Below, in pieces: positions 7,937-17,048 of a stretch of DNA of 64,000 bases (positions within the stretch are counted from its first letter, which is position 1; each line of letters opens with the position of its first letter). The translations under genes and the position numbers were made by a program. The notes beneath the pieces were generated by a model. It was not told the origin of the DNA and ran no database searches. It worked only from the letters and a program-made list of their open reading frames with translations. Source of the stretch: Lentisphaera araneosa HTCC2155 (GTDB lineage: Bacteria; Verrucomicrobiota; Lentisphaeria; Lentisphaerales; Lentisphaeraceae); NCBI RefSeq assembly GCF_000170755.1, contig NZ_ABCK01000005.1, forward strand, positions 124,001 to 188,000. Direction: 5' to 3'.

Positions 7937-9430
7937 TTAAGCGCTTTTTCTTTTTCTACGTAGGACTTTGATTTCTCTGGCCATGATGATAGCACCAAGA
8001 TGATGGATATTACTGGCACTTATCGCCATAGCGGCATAACGTTCGAAATTAGGAGTACCCTTATCAGGGCATCGGTCAAAACCATGACTTTCAAGAGCGT
8101 TAATAGCTGATTCAACTGCGGGGTGTTGTTTGCGAGCGACGACAAAGGCCTCCTTACTTTCACGCTCTTGAGCAGCTTTATTTCGGCGACCTTTTACAGG
8201 GAGGTGAGCTCTTACCTCTAATGCTTCAATGCGGGAGTGATTATTTTGACCATCCTTATCTACCTTTGAATAAAAACCCTTATCAAAACTCATCGATGTC
8301 AGCCCAGGGTACAGCTCCTTACTTTTACGAACCATTTCAACCGCCACGTCTTTATCCTGCTCGCCCTTCATGATCCTATGGTCGAGAATAAAGCCAAACT
8401 GATCTTCAACTACACATACCTTCACGCCAAGTTCCTGACGAATCCCAGCTTTTCCTTTGCATATCCATTCTGTGTGAGGTTCAAAAATCGAATACACCTT
8501 TTCATCGGGTGAAATAGTCTCTCCATTAAGAACTCTACGACTTATTTGCTTAATGAATAAGTCCGTGTAATCCATGTTTAACTGAAGCTTGGGACACTCT
8601 TCATCTAAAGAATTCTGGAGAGTTCTTGCTTTGAGTAAATGAGCTCGAGCCACACTAAGGTAATCCTTAATTATCTCCTCTATTTCTAAGCGACGTTTTT
8701 CCTTTCGCTCTTCTTTCTTCGAGTTAGAGTGACGCATCTTGCTCAGTTTATTATAAAGGCTATGGAATTTCTTTTGCTGGCTTTTTACTTCACGCCAGCC
8801 AGTGATTTTCAAAGATGAAGCCAATTTGCCTCCGATGCTCAATACTTTGCGTACAGAATCTTTTAATAGATTCAAATCAGTGGGGAAATGAACATTCGTT
8901 TCAAAAACAAAAGAATCGCAACGACTATGTAATTCTCGTTCTTCTGGGAAAAGTAATTCATGGCTGAAAGCAACTACGAGTTTACTAATTTTATTGGCAA
9001 TTTCTTTTGTAAAAAGGCTAACGTTATCGTGTATTGTTTGGCGTCCTGTAACTATGTCGACATCACAAAAAAGATCAACTCCACAGATCTCCCGAATTTT
9101 GTGATGATAATCATAGCAACTTTTGAGCTTGTCATAATCCCAATTACAGCTCAAACGCAAAGTGCCTAAAACAAAAATAACCCAGAGATCCATTCCTTTA
9201 CGTCCATCATTCCAGGATGTTCCTTTAGGAACTAATTCAGACAAAACATCTTGGATTTCTTTGAGTAAAACTTTGTTTCGATAAATTTCTTGTAAACCAC
9301 GAAGAGTTTTGGTTATTTCATCACGGCAGTATGTGTCGAGTCTCACTTGTTCAATTGGCGTGACTCCGAGAAGTGGGTTTTCTCCTAATTCTGCTTGTGT
9401 ACTTGTAAAATTACGCATGCTATATGACAC
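7937..9430 (-). CDS. Transposase of an ISNCY-like insertion sequence
   Basis: The 497-residue protein looks complete. It has an N-terminal DNA-binding part, a DDE catalytic region with candidate acidic residues in VFETNVHFPTD, SMSFDKGFYS and AINALESHGFDRCPD, and a central Lys/Glu-rich coiled stretch. The phrase EPHTEWICKGKAG followed by GVKVCVVEDQFGFILDHRIM is typical of the ISNCY-type transposases common in this group (family call from memory). There is no frameshift or internal stop, so it may still be active. The ends of the element were not found. It sits just upstream of a gene that appears to lack its start. Confidence 0.82.
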   Translation of the reverse strand: MSYSMRNFTSTQAELGENPLLGVTPIEQVRLDTYCRDEITKTLRGLQEIYRNKVLLKEIQDVLSELVPKGTSWNDGRKGMDLWVIFVLGTLRLSCNWDYDKLKSCYDYHHKIREICGVDLFCDVDIVTGRQTIHDNVSLFTKEIANKISKLVVAFSHELLFPEERELHSRCDSFVFETNVHFPTDLNLLKDSVRKVLSIGGKLASSLKITGWREVKSQQKKFHSLYNKLSKMRHSNSKKEERKEKRRLEIEEIIKDYLSVARAHLLKARTLQNSLDEECPKLQLNMDYTDLFIKQISRRVLNGETISPDEKVYSIFEPHTEWICKGKAGIRQELGVKVCVVEDQFGFILDHRIMKGEQDKDVAVEMVRKSKELYPGLTSMSFDKGFYSKVDKDGQNNHSRIEALEVRAHLPVKGRRNKAAQERESKEAFVVARKQHPAVESAINALESHGFDRCPDKGTPNFERYAAMAISASNIHHLGAIIMAREIKVLRRKRKSA

Positions 9431-9643
9431 CTTGGATTCTTTTATTTTATCTGTATCCTATTGGATAAATAGTAGTTTATGATGAAGTACTATACATTTA
9501 AACAAAAGTTTTATAGGGTACTTTAATACTGTTTTCTAGAAAAACTCACAACTTATTTTCCTTATAAATTATTATACTTAAAAGACTTAGGTTCATTTAG
9601 GTCAGGCACTAAATATATCGAAGAAGAAGTTTTACTGCAATGT

Positions 9644-10747
9644 TTGCGAGACCCGCAAAACTATTCCTTCGAGACTTCTTTTGATCTGCAAAGTTTTCAG
9701 ACTCTTTGTGAGTACCACCGCATTCGTCCTCAGCTTTACGAAATACTCAAAAACAATAAGACAACTCCTCTCGACCTCCTAGCTTACCTAAAGACTCAAC
9801 GCGAACAATGGACTTTTCGCAACCTCGCCTTCATGGCTGAAGCCAAGAAACTCAAGGCCGCTTTTTCAAAAGCTGATATCGATATCATTTTTTATAAAGG
9901 TGGCTTATTATCTCAAGAAATTTACGGAGACTTTTCAATTCGTGAATCGAGTGATCTCGATATTATTGTGCCGCCGAATAGACTTATCGAAGTCGGTGAT
10001 TTACTTAGTAAACTTGGCTATAAACTTTGCCGAGACCCCCAACTGTGGGGACATGAAACCTTTATCCTCTCCGACTCTGAAATCGAATGGCATCATGAAG
10101 AAAAACAAATCACTCTCGATCTTCACTGGCGGCCTAATAACCCTAGAACTGGGCTCAATTTTTCCTATGAAGACTGTAAAACCTATTCACGATTCCTAGA
10201 ACTCCAGAACGATTGCTTTCGATTAACTGAGCTTGAATTCACTTTCCTGCTATTGGCTTGCCATCGCCTTAAGTCTCCCCAACGTCGACTCTGTCATTTA
10301 CTTGACCTAATTACTTTGTTTGAGAAATCTCAATTAAACTGGGAGTCAATGACGAAACTCATTGAAGAATTTAAACTCCAAAAAGTCATCGCAAAAACTC
10401 TCGTATCAATACTTTCTATCCATCCAAACACTTCTCTTCCTGAAACGCTCCTTGATATCTTACCTAAAAATTGGCAACACAATGGAATTAGCAAAGAAGA
10501 TCTAGGTTGTATTAAAATAGACTCGTCAAACAATAAAACTTGGTTGCAAAGCTCATGGAATTTCTTAGTATACTCAGCGTCTAATCACTATTCTTTGAAG
10601 AAAAAAATGACTTGTAATAGTTTTATTTTTCTCTATCCTAGTGTTCAAGTGACGCGTACGATTCTACTCAAACCAAAAGCCCGCTTCCTTTATCCACTCA
10701 TCATTCCACTAGTTTATATAAAGCTTGCTTTTCAAAATAAATCCTAA
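9644..10747 (+). CDS. Nucleotidyltransferase-family protein (NTP_transf_5 type), possibly 5'-truncated
   Basis: The nucleotidyltransferase core is seen at about residues 75-115: FYKGGLLSQEIYGDFSI followed by SSDLDIIV, where the spaced acidic residues bind metal. This matches the uncharacterised nucleotidyltransferase family often found in polysaccharide or peptide clusters. The only conventional start is a TTG at 9644 without a clear ribosome binding site. The frame stays open upstream to about 9527 and encodes SGTKYIEEEVLLQCLRDP, which looks like genuine protein sequence but has no ATG, GTG or TTG. The original 5' end may have been removed when the neighbouring insertion sequence arrived. 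Confidence 0.7.
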   Translation: MRDPQNYSFETSFDLQSFQTLCEYHRIRPQLYEILKNNKTTPLDLLAYLKTQREQWTFRNLAFMAEAKKLKAAFSKADIDIIFYKGGLLSQEIYGDFSIRESSDLDIIVPPNRLIEVGDLLSKLGYKLCRDPQLWGHETFILSDSEIEWHHEEKQITLDLHWRPNNPRTGLNFSYEDCKTYSRFLELQNDCFRLTELEFTFLLLACHRLKSPQRRLCHLLDLITLFEKSQLNWESMTKLIEEFKLQKVIAKTLVSILSIHPNTSLPETLLDILPKNWQHNGISKEDLGCIKIDSSNNKTWLQSSWNFLVYSASNHYSLKKKMTCNSFIFLYPSVQVTRTILLKPKARFLYPLIIPLVYIKLAFQNKS

Positions 10748-10832
10748 CAAAATCTTTCTATCGACAATCAAGCCTTTGAGCTTGACATAATTTAATTCTT
10801 TTCCATTATGTTTTAAATAATTTTGGTTACTT

Positions 10833-12470
10833 ATGCGCATTACATTTTTATCGGTAAACAGCTCCTTTTCTCATACCTCAATGGCTTATCCTATTTTGAG
10901 AGGTTATTGCGACCCCGAAAAACTCCATGAATGGACTTTAGTGGAATGTGCGACGAAAGAGAAAACGGAACGCGTGCTTCACCGCCTCAGCCAAAGTGAT
11001 CCAGAAATGATTTTGGCCTCGGCCTATATTTTTTCCTGTAAGGAACTTTATGAAATTCTCTCACGCTACGTTCTCATCAATCCGCAGGTTAAAGTCGTAC
11101 TCGGCGGACCAGAGTTCTTAGGAGACAACGAAGCCATCTTGCGTAAATACCCGTGGGTTGACGTCATTGTTCGAGGTGAAGGTGAAATCCCCCTCAAAGA
11201 AATCTTTGAAGAGAAGGGCTATGGGTACATCAATGGACTTTGCTGGATAGATGAAGAAGGTCGCTACCGTGACAACGCTAAAGCCACTTTGGCCAAGATG
11301 GAAGATATTGTCCCTCACTATAGTGACCTCTTTGATGAAAGGCGCCCCTTTGTTCAGTATGAAACTTCACGAGGTTGCCCCAACCGCTGCTCCTTTTGCA
11401 CATCGAGTCTCGACACAGTCTTACGCTTTATACCCTTAGATGATGTGCGTAAACATCTACAGAAAATCGCCAAAATTGGCACCACTGAAGTACGTATCTT
11501 AGATCGTACCTTCAATATCAAAAGCAGCCGTACATTGAAACTCATGCAAATGTTTCGCGAAGAGTTCCCACAACTACGTTTTCACTGTGAAGTGGACCCT
11601 GCACTTGTAACTGATGAATTCCTCCACGAACTCAAACAAATGCCTAAAGGCCAAATGCATATCGAAACTGGTCTGCAAACTTTTTCTCAAGATACTTACG
11701 ACACGGTTCAACGCCGCAGCCCCATGGATCGGACCGTTAAAGGCTTACAAATCCTCTGTGATTTAGAAAACGTAGAAATTCATGGTGACCTCATTGGCGG
11801 TCTTCCGGGAGCCACTCGCGAGAGCCAACTTAATGACTTACTCGCACTTATTGCTCTTGAGCCTGCTGAGATACAATTGGAAAACCTCAAACTACTTCCT
11901 GGCACGCCCATGTGTGAATACAAAGAAATTGTGGCGGCTCCAACTCCTCCCTATGAAGTTCTCCGTACTGCTACTATGAATTATGATGAACTCACTCAAG
12001 TTGCCGAATGGTCTCGTCTCATTGACTGGTATTATAATTACCAAGCTTTGCAGCCCGTACTCATTAAGACGATAAAACGTCAATTAAGTTTTTTTGAGAA
12101 CTTCCATGCTCACATGCGTTCCCAGGATGCTTTTGCGCAAGCCCTCAATCCAGAAAAGCGCTTCCGCCTAATCTACGATTATCTCGTAAAAATAGACGAG
12201 CAAGAAGCTCTTTTTGATTTGGCTCAAGCCTGGTTCTTAGCAGGGTTTTCACCTGAACGAGGACTCTTTCCCGCAAAAACTAATCCCGCAGGCATTGCTG
12301 AGGATGCCGAATTTATTTGTGGGCAAAAAGAAGATATTGAAGTAAAACGTCAGTTTGTTTTTTATCATCAAGATAAAGCCCTCTACATCAATTATGGAAA
12401 AGGTTGTATCAATAACAAAAAAACCTCCATTTCACTTTGGGAAAGCCAAGTTCTTGTCCCTCAGCACTAA
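10833..12470 (+). CDS. B12-binding radical SAM protein (DUF4080 type)
   Basis: This 545-residue enzyme has an N-terminal cobalamin-binding domain (residues ~1-130, including VVLGGPEFLGDN), then a radical SAM domain with the iron-sulfur motif CPNRCSFC (C-x3-C-x2-C) near residue 185. A C-terminal extension of the DUF4080 kind follows. Such proteins use S-adenosylmethionine radicals for methylation or rearrangement, but the substrate of this subfamily is not known. It starts at ATG 10833 and stands alone in its strand neighbourhood. Confidence 0.88.
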   Translation: MRITFLSVNSSFSHTSMAYPILRGYCDPEKLHEWTLVECATKEKTERVLHRLSQSDPEMILASAYIFSCKELYEILSRYVLINPQVKVVLGGPEFLGDNEAILRKYPWVDVIVRGEGEIPLKEIFEEKGYGYINGLCWIDEEGRYRDNAKATLAKMEDIVPHYSDLFDERRPFVQYETSRGCPNRCSFCTSSLDTVLRFIPLDDVRKHLQKIAKIGTTEVRILDRTFNIKSSRTLKLMQMFREEFPQLRFHCEVDPALVTDEFLHELKQMPKGQMHIETGLQTFSQDTYDTVQRRSPMDRTVKGLQILCDLENVEIHGDLIGGLPGATRESQLNDLLALIALEPAEIQLENLKLLPGTPMCEYKEIVAAPTPPYEVLRTATMNYDELTQVAEWSRLIDWYYNYQALQPVLIKTIKRQLSFFENFHAHMRSQDAFAQALNPEKRFRLIYDYLVKIDEQEALFDLAQAWFLAGFSPERGLFPAKTNPAGIAEDAEFICGQKEDIEVKRQFVFYHQDKALYINYGKGCINNKKTSISLWESQVLVPQH

Positions 12471-12594
12471 AAATCCTGTCGAAAACTTTGGACTCCCCTC
12501 GCTTTTTCATCTTCCTCTAAGAATCACCACACAGGCAGGCTTGACCCATTCACAAGCTTACTTATATTAAGCCTCAATTTTTTAAAGGACATTT

Positions 12595-13038
12595 ATGGAA
12601 ATCGCCACTAACAGAAAAGCTCGCTTCAACTACGAAATCATTGAGAAATATGAGGCTGGTGTTGAATTGCAAGGAACGGAAGTCAAATCTTGCCGCAATA
12701 AGTCTATTTCTATTGCTGAAGCTTTTGTTGCCTTCGAAAGTGGTGAAGCTTGGATGCGCGAATCGCATATTTCACCATATGAACAAGGTAATCGCAATAA
12801 TCATGAACCCAAACGCAAACGTCGCTTACTACTTCATAAACGCGAAATCCGCAAACTCATGCGTGAAGTGGAGCAAAAGGGACTCTCCGTAATACCCTTA
12901 AGTGTTCATCTGAAGCGCGGAAAAATAAAAATCTCTATTGGCCTTTGCCGTGGTAAAAACACTGTGGACAAACGCGATAGCATTAAGAAGCGCGATAATG
13001 ATCGTGCACTTCAGCGCCTCAAAAACAAAACACTCTAA
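12595..13038 (+). CDS. smpB: SsrA-binding protein SmpB
   Basis: The 147-residue protein binds tmRNA and brings it to stalled ribosomes for trans-translation. The family hallmarks are present: an N-terminal ATNRKARFNY, YEAGVELQGTEVKSCR, the RRLLLHKREI central motif, and a basic C-terminal tail with GKNTVDKRDSIKKRD. Length is close to the usual ~155. The start at ATG 12595 is preceded by AAAGGAC. A tRNA gene starts six bases after the stop. No tmRNA gene is seen nearby. Confidence 0.96.
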   Translation: MEIATNRKARFNYEIIEKYEAGVELQGTEVKSCRNKSISIAEAFVAFESGEAWMRESHISPYEQGNRNNHEPKRKRRLLLHKREIRKLMREVEQKGLSVIPLSVHLKRGKIKISIGLCRGKNTVDKRDSIKKRDNDRALQRLKNKTL

Positions 13039-13043
13039 GTTTT

Positions 13044-13117
13044 GCTCTGGTAGCTCAGCTGGATAGAGCAGGAACCTCCTAAGTTCAAGGTCGGCAGTTC
13101 GAATCTGCCCCAGAGCA
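13044..13117 (+). tRNA. tRNA-Arg (anticodon CCT)
   Basis: A 74-base cloverleaf is present. The acceptor stem GCTCTGG pairs with CCAGAGC, the D stem GCTC with GAGC, and the T arm is GGCAG-TTCGAAT-CTGCC. The anticodon loop CTCCTAA gives CCT, reading the Arg codon AGG. The bottom four anticodon-stem pairs form and the top one is a G-A mismatch. The CCA end is not encoded. Confidence 0.93.
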
Positions 13118-13227
13118 CATCTTTTTTAATCTTTTTCTAAATCTCATGTCCAAAGTAAAACTTGTAGCCCACGAGACTATGGTTTATCATAAAGTCATCA
13201 AAAACTATTGAACCCACGCATTAGACC

Positions 13228-13449
13228 ATGAACCAAACGACATCCCCTACTCCTGTTAAATTTAAGAGCCCTGAAAGCTCTTTTGATATTAAAAAAATCA
13301 TTCAGTATTTTCTTATGGCAGTTGGTCTCTTTACATGTCTTTGCATGGCATTTTTTGTTTTCTTGATCATCCTCATTGCATCTTTAAGTGATGATCAAGC
13401 TAAAGCAAAACAGGAAGTTCCTGTTGGAGAACTTTTCCCTTTACAATAA
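13228..13449 (+). CDS. Small single-span membrane protein
   Basis: This 73-residue frame encodes a polar N-terminus, one strongly hydrophobic segment of about 25 residues (residues ~30-55) and a short polar tail. No ribosome binding site is clear. It ends one base before the 3' end of the convergent DUF1080 gene. The hydrophobic pattern suggests a real inner-membrane protein, but no family is recognised. Confidence 0.5.
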   Translation: MNQTTSPTPVKFKSPESSFDIKKIIQYFLMAVGLFTCLCMAFFVFLIILIASLSDDQAKAKQEVPVGELFPLQ

Positions 13450-13450
13450 G

Positions 13451-14152
13451 TTATTTACTTGGTTGCTCTTTAATTAGTGGAGCCTTTTGATCTTCTGTGG
13501 TCACACCTGGTTCGAGCTCCATGATTCGAATATTGCGAAAGTGAATTTCACTTCCCTCCGCTTCTAGGCACAAGTAACCCTTTTTTATTTCGCTACGACT
13601 CAAACCATTGACAAACTTGCCATTGATTGCCAGTTTCACTGTTCCGTCGACTGCTACTACTGTGTACTGATTCCATTCGCCCACTCCTTTGCAACGCATT
13701 TCAACTGATTTACTTCGAGTTCCACGAGGGTTGTCAGGACTTGTTTTGAGCCCCATACTTCCAAATAATTCCCCACTCACATAAGCCTCGATTCGTTTAT
13801 GAATTTTTGACCATTGAAGTTCAAGCATTTGAACTTCAACCCCTTTTGGTAAAGGCTTGTTGTTGTAGCCAGTGCCCTCACTCCAAATAAAGACACCCGA
13901 GTTCCCACCTTCTTTCATATGGCGCCATTCAATCTGAAGAATAAAATTTTCGTACTGCTTCTCACTGCGCATCACCCCTATCGGCTTACCTGAACAAATC
14001 AACAAACCATCTTTGACTTTCCATGTGGCTTTTGATGTATTGACATCAACCCACCCAGAGAGGTCTTTGCCATTAAAGAGTTTTTTAAAAGAAAAATTTG
14101 CTTCTTCAGCAAATAAAACGGTGGTAAACATTAATAGAAACAAGTATCTCAT
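13451..14152 (-). CDS. Secreted DUF1080 (3-keto-disaccharide hydrolase family) protein
   Basis: A start at 14152 is preferred because GTAGG precedes it and it begins a proper signal peptide ([17 protein letters not shown]); a longer frame starts at 14167. The mature part is one DUF1080 domain, a jelly-roll fold, with the hallmarks [15 protein letters not shown]-like [10 protein letters not shown] and [20 protein letters not shown]. Some members hydrolyse 3-keto-glycosides; the substrate here is not known. The gene lies between a small membrane protein and an ECF sigma factor on the same strand. Confidence 0.88.
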   Translation of the reverse strand: MRYLFLLMFTTVLFAEEANFSFKKLFNGKDLSGWVDVNTSKATWKVKDGLLICSGKPIGVMRSEKQYENFILQIEWRHMKEGGNSGVFIWSEGTGYNNKPLPKGVEVQMLELQWSKIHKRIEAYVSGELFGSMGLKTSPDNPRGTRSKSVEMRCKGVGEWNQYTVVAVDGTVKLAINGKFVNGLSRSEIKKGYLCLEAEGSEIHFRNIRIMELEPGVTTEDQKAPLIKEQPSK

Positions 14153-14219
14153 AACAAACCTACACAAATATTTAAATATGAAAACCTATATTATTTTATT
14201 AAAAATACAATTTTTATAT

Positions 14220-14855
14220 TTAAAAATCTAAACTCTCACGTAGGTATTTGATCTCTTCAATCAACTTGAGTTTAATTCGACTAATGTATTTATAAACAGA
14301 ATCAGCACTAACTCCAACTTTTTCTGATATATCATTCGGGCTCATACCTTTACGAGCCAAAGAAAAGGCTTCAATCGCTTTATCACTGAAGTGGCTGCGA
14401 ATATTCTCCATCGCTTTATTAGAAATAAAGAGTTCCCATTCCTTTTTTTCTCGCTCTTCGATTTCAGCTATGGGAATCTCTTGATCTACTTCATTAAAAT
14501 CTTTAGCTTTATTGAGTTTGCTTTCGTATGACTTCTGCTTGCGAATAAAATTGATTGTTTGGTTTCGCGTCACTCTAGATAACCAGTAACGAAATTTGGT
14601 TCCTTCACGCTCTTTGTCAAAAGTAGGTAGGTATTTCCATAGTTGTACTAAAACTTGCTGCTGAACATCCTCGGCATCACTTTTTGCTATATTCATTGAG
14701 CGAATGATGACATAGATATATTGCTTATAAAAACTTATAAGCTCCTCCCAAGCTTTCGCATCATTATCTGCACAAGCTCGATTCAACAAAGTATAACTCG
14801 TGGAATAGTCGTCTTTCATTTTACAAAATAAAGTACTTAGCTTAATTTGAAACAT
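14220..14855 (-). CDS. ECF-type RNA polymerase sigma factor
   Basis: The 211-residue protein has a sigma region 2 (WEELISFYKQYIYVIIRSM, then DAEDVQQQVLVQLWKYLPTF) and a region 4 helix-turn-helix (MSPNDISEKVGVSADSVYKY). A second possible start is Met13 at 14819. It is divergent from a membrane Ser/Thr kinase whose start is only 43 bases away. This arrangement of sigma factor and kinase is common in Planctomycetota and relatives, where the kinase may control the sigma factor. Confidence 0.88.
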   Translation of the reverse strand: MFQIKLSTLFCKMKDDYSTSYTLLNRACADNDAKAWEELISFYKQYIYVIIRSMNIAKSDAEDVQQQVLVQLWKYLPTFDKEREGTKFRYWLSRVTRNQTINFIRKQKSYESKLNKAKDFNEVDQEIPIAEIEEREKKEWELFISNKAMENIRSHFSDKAIEAFSLARKGMSPNDISEKVGVSADSVYKYISRIKLKLIEEIKYLRESLDF

Positions 14856-14898
14856 ATTTCTTTATTAATCTCACTTTTAATTTTATGAATGGTCACAT

Positions 14899-16959
14899 GT
14901 GAATCCGAGCGAAGATCAGCAAGACGAAGAGTTTTTCACCCACATTGATGAAAGCCTCTGTGAGTTTTTTGACGCCGAATTAAACGAAGAGGAATTAGAG
15001 TCCGCCTACCCTATTCAAAACGAAATCAAAAAATTGAGTGATTTTTACGAAATCCTCGGCCCCGTTGATCAAGGTGGAATGAAGAAGATTTACCGCGCAA
15101 GAGATTTAAAAGCAGGTCGAATTGTCGCCTTAGCTAAACTTAAACGAGATGCAAAAGCAGAAACCATTGAGCAATTCCTACGTGAAGCACGCCTCACCGC
15201 CTCGCTGCAACACCCCAACATCATTACCATTTATGATGTTGGACTCGATGAAACTAAGTCGCCCTTTTTCACTATGGAATTACTCGAAGGTCAAACACTA
15301 AAAAAGTACCTCGACAGCTCCAGCAAGAAAAACTTTGATCTCAGTATCTTTTTAAAAATATGTGATGCGATTTCTTATGCACACAGCCATTCAGTCTTAC
15401 ATTTAGATTTAAAACCTGAGAACATCTACATTGGCTCATTTGGACAGGTAACTGTTTGCGATTGGGGCATTGCCCGAATCCTCAACCAAGATGAAGAGGC
15501 AGAAATCGATCCGCAACGAGACCCCAACATCATAAACCATATGACTCTTCAGGGACAAATCAAGGGAACTCCAGGCTACATGGCTCCCGAACAAGCTCAC
15601 GCCTATGAAAACAAAGATCAAAGAACTGATATTTATGCGCTTGGTGGCATCCTCTATTTCATGCTGACGCAAGAAGCGCCGATCCAAGGCAAGGAATTCA
15701 CTACTTTACTAGAAAAAACTAAATCTGCTGAAATCCAGCCTATTAACCCCAAAACCCCGACTCCCCGTGCGCTTAAGGCCATTCTTAAAAAATGTTTAAA
15801 TCTAAACCCTCAAGAACGCTATAAAACTGTCAATGATTTAAAACTAGACATAGTTAAATTCCAAGAAGGCTTTGCGACCATAGCAGAAGATGCGGGGATC
15901 TGGGTGCATATACAGCTTCTTTGTCGTCGACAATACAAAGTTCTACTCATTATCATTTCGATCCTTTTACTTATTGGATTCATTGCAAGTCAATCACTTC
16001 AACGCATTAAACAAGAACGTAACCTCGCCCTCAACGCCGAACAAGTGGCACTCAAAGCTGAGCAAGAAGCATTAGAAGAACGCCAGAAAGCCGAGTTAAA
16101 TTTAAAAGAATTAAAAGAAGCTCATCGTCAAAACCAAGTACTAACAGATGATATTTTAGAACTCACCCACGAAATCGCTAACAGTGATGATTTAAGTGGT
16201 GCCAAGAGAAAAATTGCTCTTCTTGAAGAGGCATTAAAAAAAGAAACAAAAGAGAAAAAGAGAAAAAAAATTCTCCGTAAGAAAGCTCTTCTACATTTTG
16301 TTTTACAAGAGTTCCATGCCGCTTCAGATATCTTCACACAAATTAATACAGAGAATAGCTTAAATAGATTTATCGAGGTGAGTAACTGGGCAAAAGAACT
16401 TAAGACTGATGACAAAGCCTTGAGCGATAGTCAACTTGCCGAAATTTTCTTACAGTTTAACCACAATCAATTTGAACTTACTAAAGCGATGTACTACAAG
16501 CATATTCAATTTAGATCTACCTCCAATAAAGATATCGCAGGATCTGTAGAACTCGCAAAAATCATGATTTACTACAACAATAAAGTTTGGGATAAAACAA
16601 AAATAAATGCACATAAAGATTTCCTTATCGATGGAACTCTATCCCTGCGCAAACTTCCTGTCAGCCGTTTTCTGATTGAACCCTACAGACTTAACATTTT
16701 AGAACAACTGGAGTTTGATACACTAGATATTTCCTACACTTCCTTTTTCGAATTTATCCAAATAAAAGATATCCCATTCAAGACACTGAATTTATCGGCG
16801 TGTCGTCTCAACGAAATTAATGATATGCGTATAGGCATACTCAAAAGCACGGGAGTTGAGAAGATCATCTATCAAGAAAAATATTTTAAAGACTTTGAAA
16901 TCGACTTACTTTCAAAACACTTTCATTTGATCGAAGAAAAACAATTCTCATTTCAGTAG
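14899..16959 (+). CDS. Membrane Ser/Thr protein kinase with a non-standard catalytic site
   Basis: This 686-residue protein starts at GTG. The kinase domain spans about residues 49-325 and includes HLDLKPEN in the catalytic loop and GTPGYMAPEQA. Two positions deviate: the metal-binding DFG is DWG, and the glycine loop is GPVDQGGMKKIY. The VALAKLK segment supplies the probable catalytic Lys. One membrane span (VLLIIISILLLIGFIAS, ~residue 350) is followed by a Glu/Lys/Ala-rich coiled coil and a C-terminal domain with a leucine-rich stretch. The catalytic domain would face the cytoplasm. It is divergent from the ECF sigma factor gene. Confidence 0.88.
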   Translation: MNPSEDQQDEEFFTHIDESLCEFFDAELNEEELESAYPIQNEIKKLSDFYEILGPVDQGGMKKIYRARDLKAGRIVALAKLKRDAKAETIEQFLREARLTASLQHPNIITIYDVGLDETKSPFFTMELLEGQTLKKYLDSSSKKNFDLSIFLKICDAISYAHSHSVLHLDLKPENIYIGSFGQVTVCDWGIARILNQDEEAEIDPQRDPNIINHMTLQGQIKGTPGYMAPEQAHAYENKDQRTDIYALGGILYFMLTQEAPIQGKEFTTLLEKTKSAEIQPINPKTPTPRALKAILKKCLNLNPQERYKTVNDLKLDIVKFQEGFATIAEDAGIWVHIQLLCRRQYKVLLIIISILLLIGFIASQSLQRIKQERNLALNAEQVALKAEQEALEERQKAELNLKELKEAHRQNQVLTDDILELTHEIANSDDLSGAKRKIALLEEALKKETKEKKRKKILRKKALLHFVLQEFHAASDIFTQINTENSLNRFIEVSNWAKELKTDDKALSDSQLAEIFLQFNHNQFELTKAMYYKHIQFRSTSNKDIAGSVELAKIMIYYNNKVWDKTKINAHKDFLIDGTLSLRKLPVSRFLIEPYRLNILEQLEFDTLDISYTSFFEFIQIKDIPFKTLNLSACRLNEINDMRIGILKSTGVEKIIYQEKYFKDFEIDLLSKHFHLIEEKQFSFQ

Positions 16960-17048
16960 TAATTCAGTCTCTTTTTAAACATTTTTCTCAAGAAAAAATC
17001 ACTAAAACATGTATCATTATCAGAATCAAATTTTATTAGGAGCTTCAT

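Noticed and set aside
7644-9643. Terminal inverted repeats of the ISNCY-like element
   Set aside because: By eye no matching ends were found on the two sides; only short words such as CTAAGTC recur. The element's limits are therefore not given.
16960-17048. glmS ribozyme upstream of glmS
   Set aside because: The leader is only 89 bases, AT-rich, and shows none of the paired core of that ribozyme.
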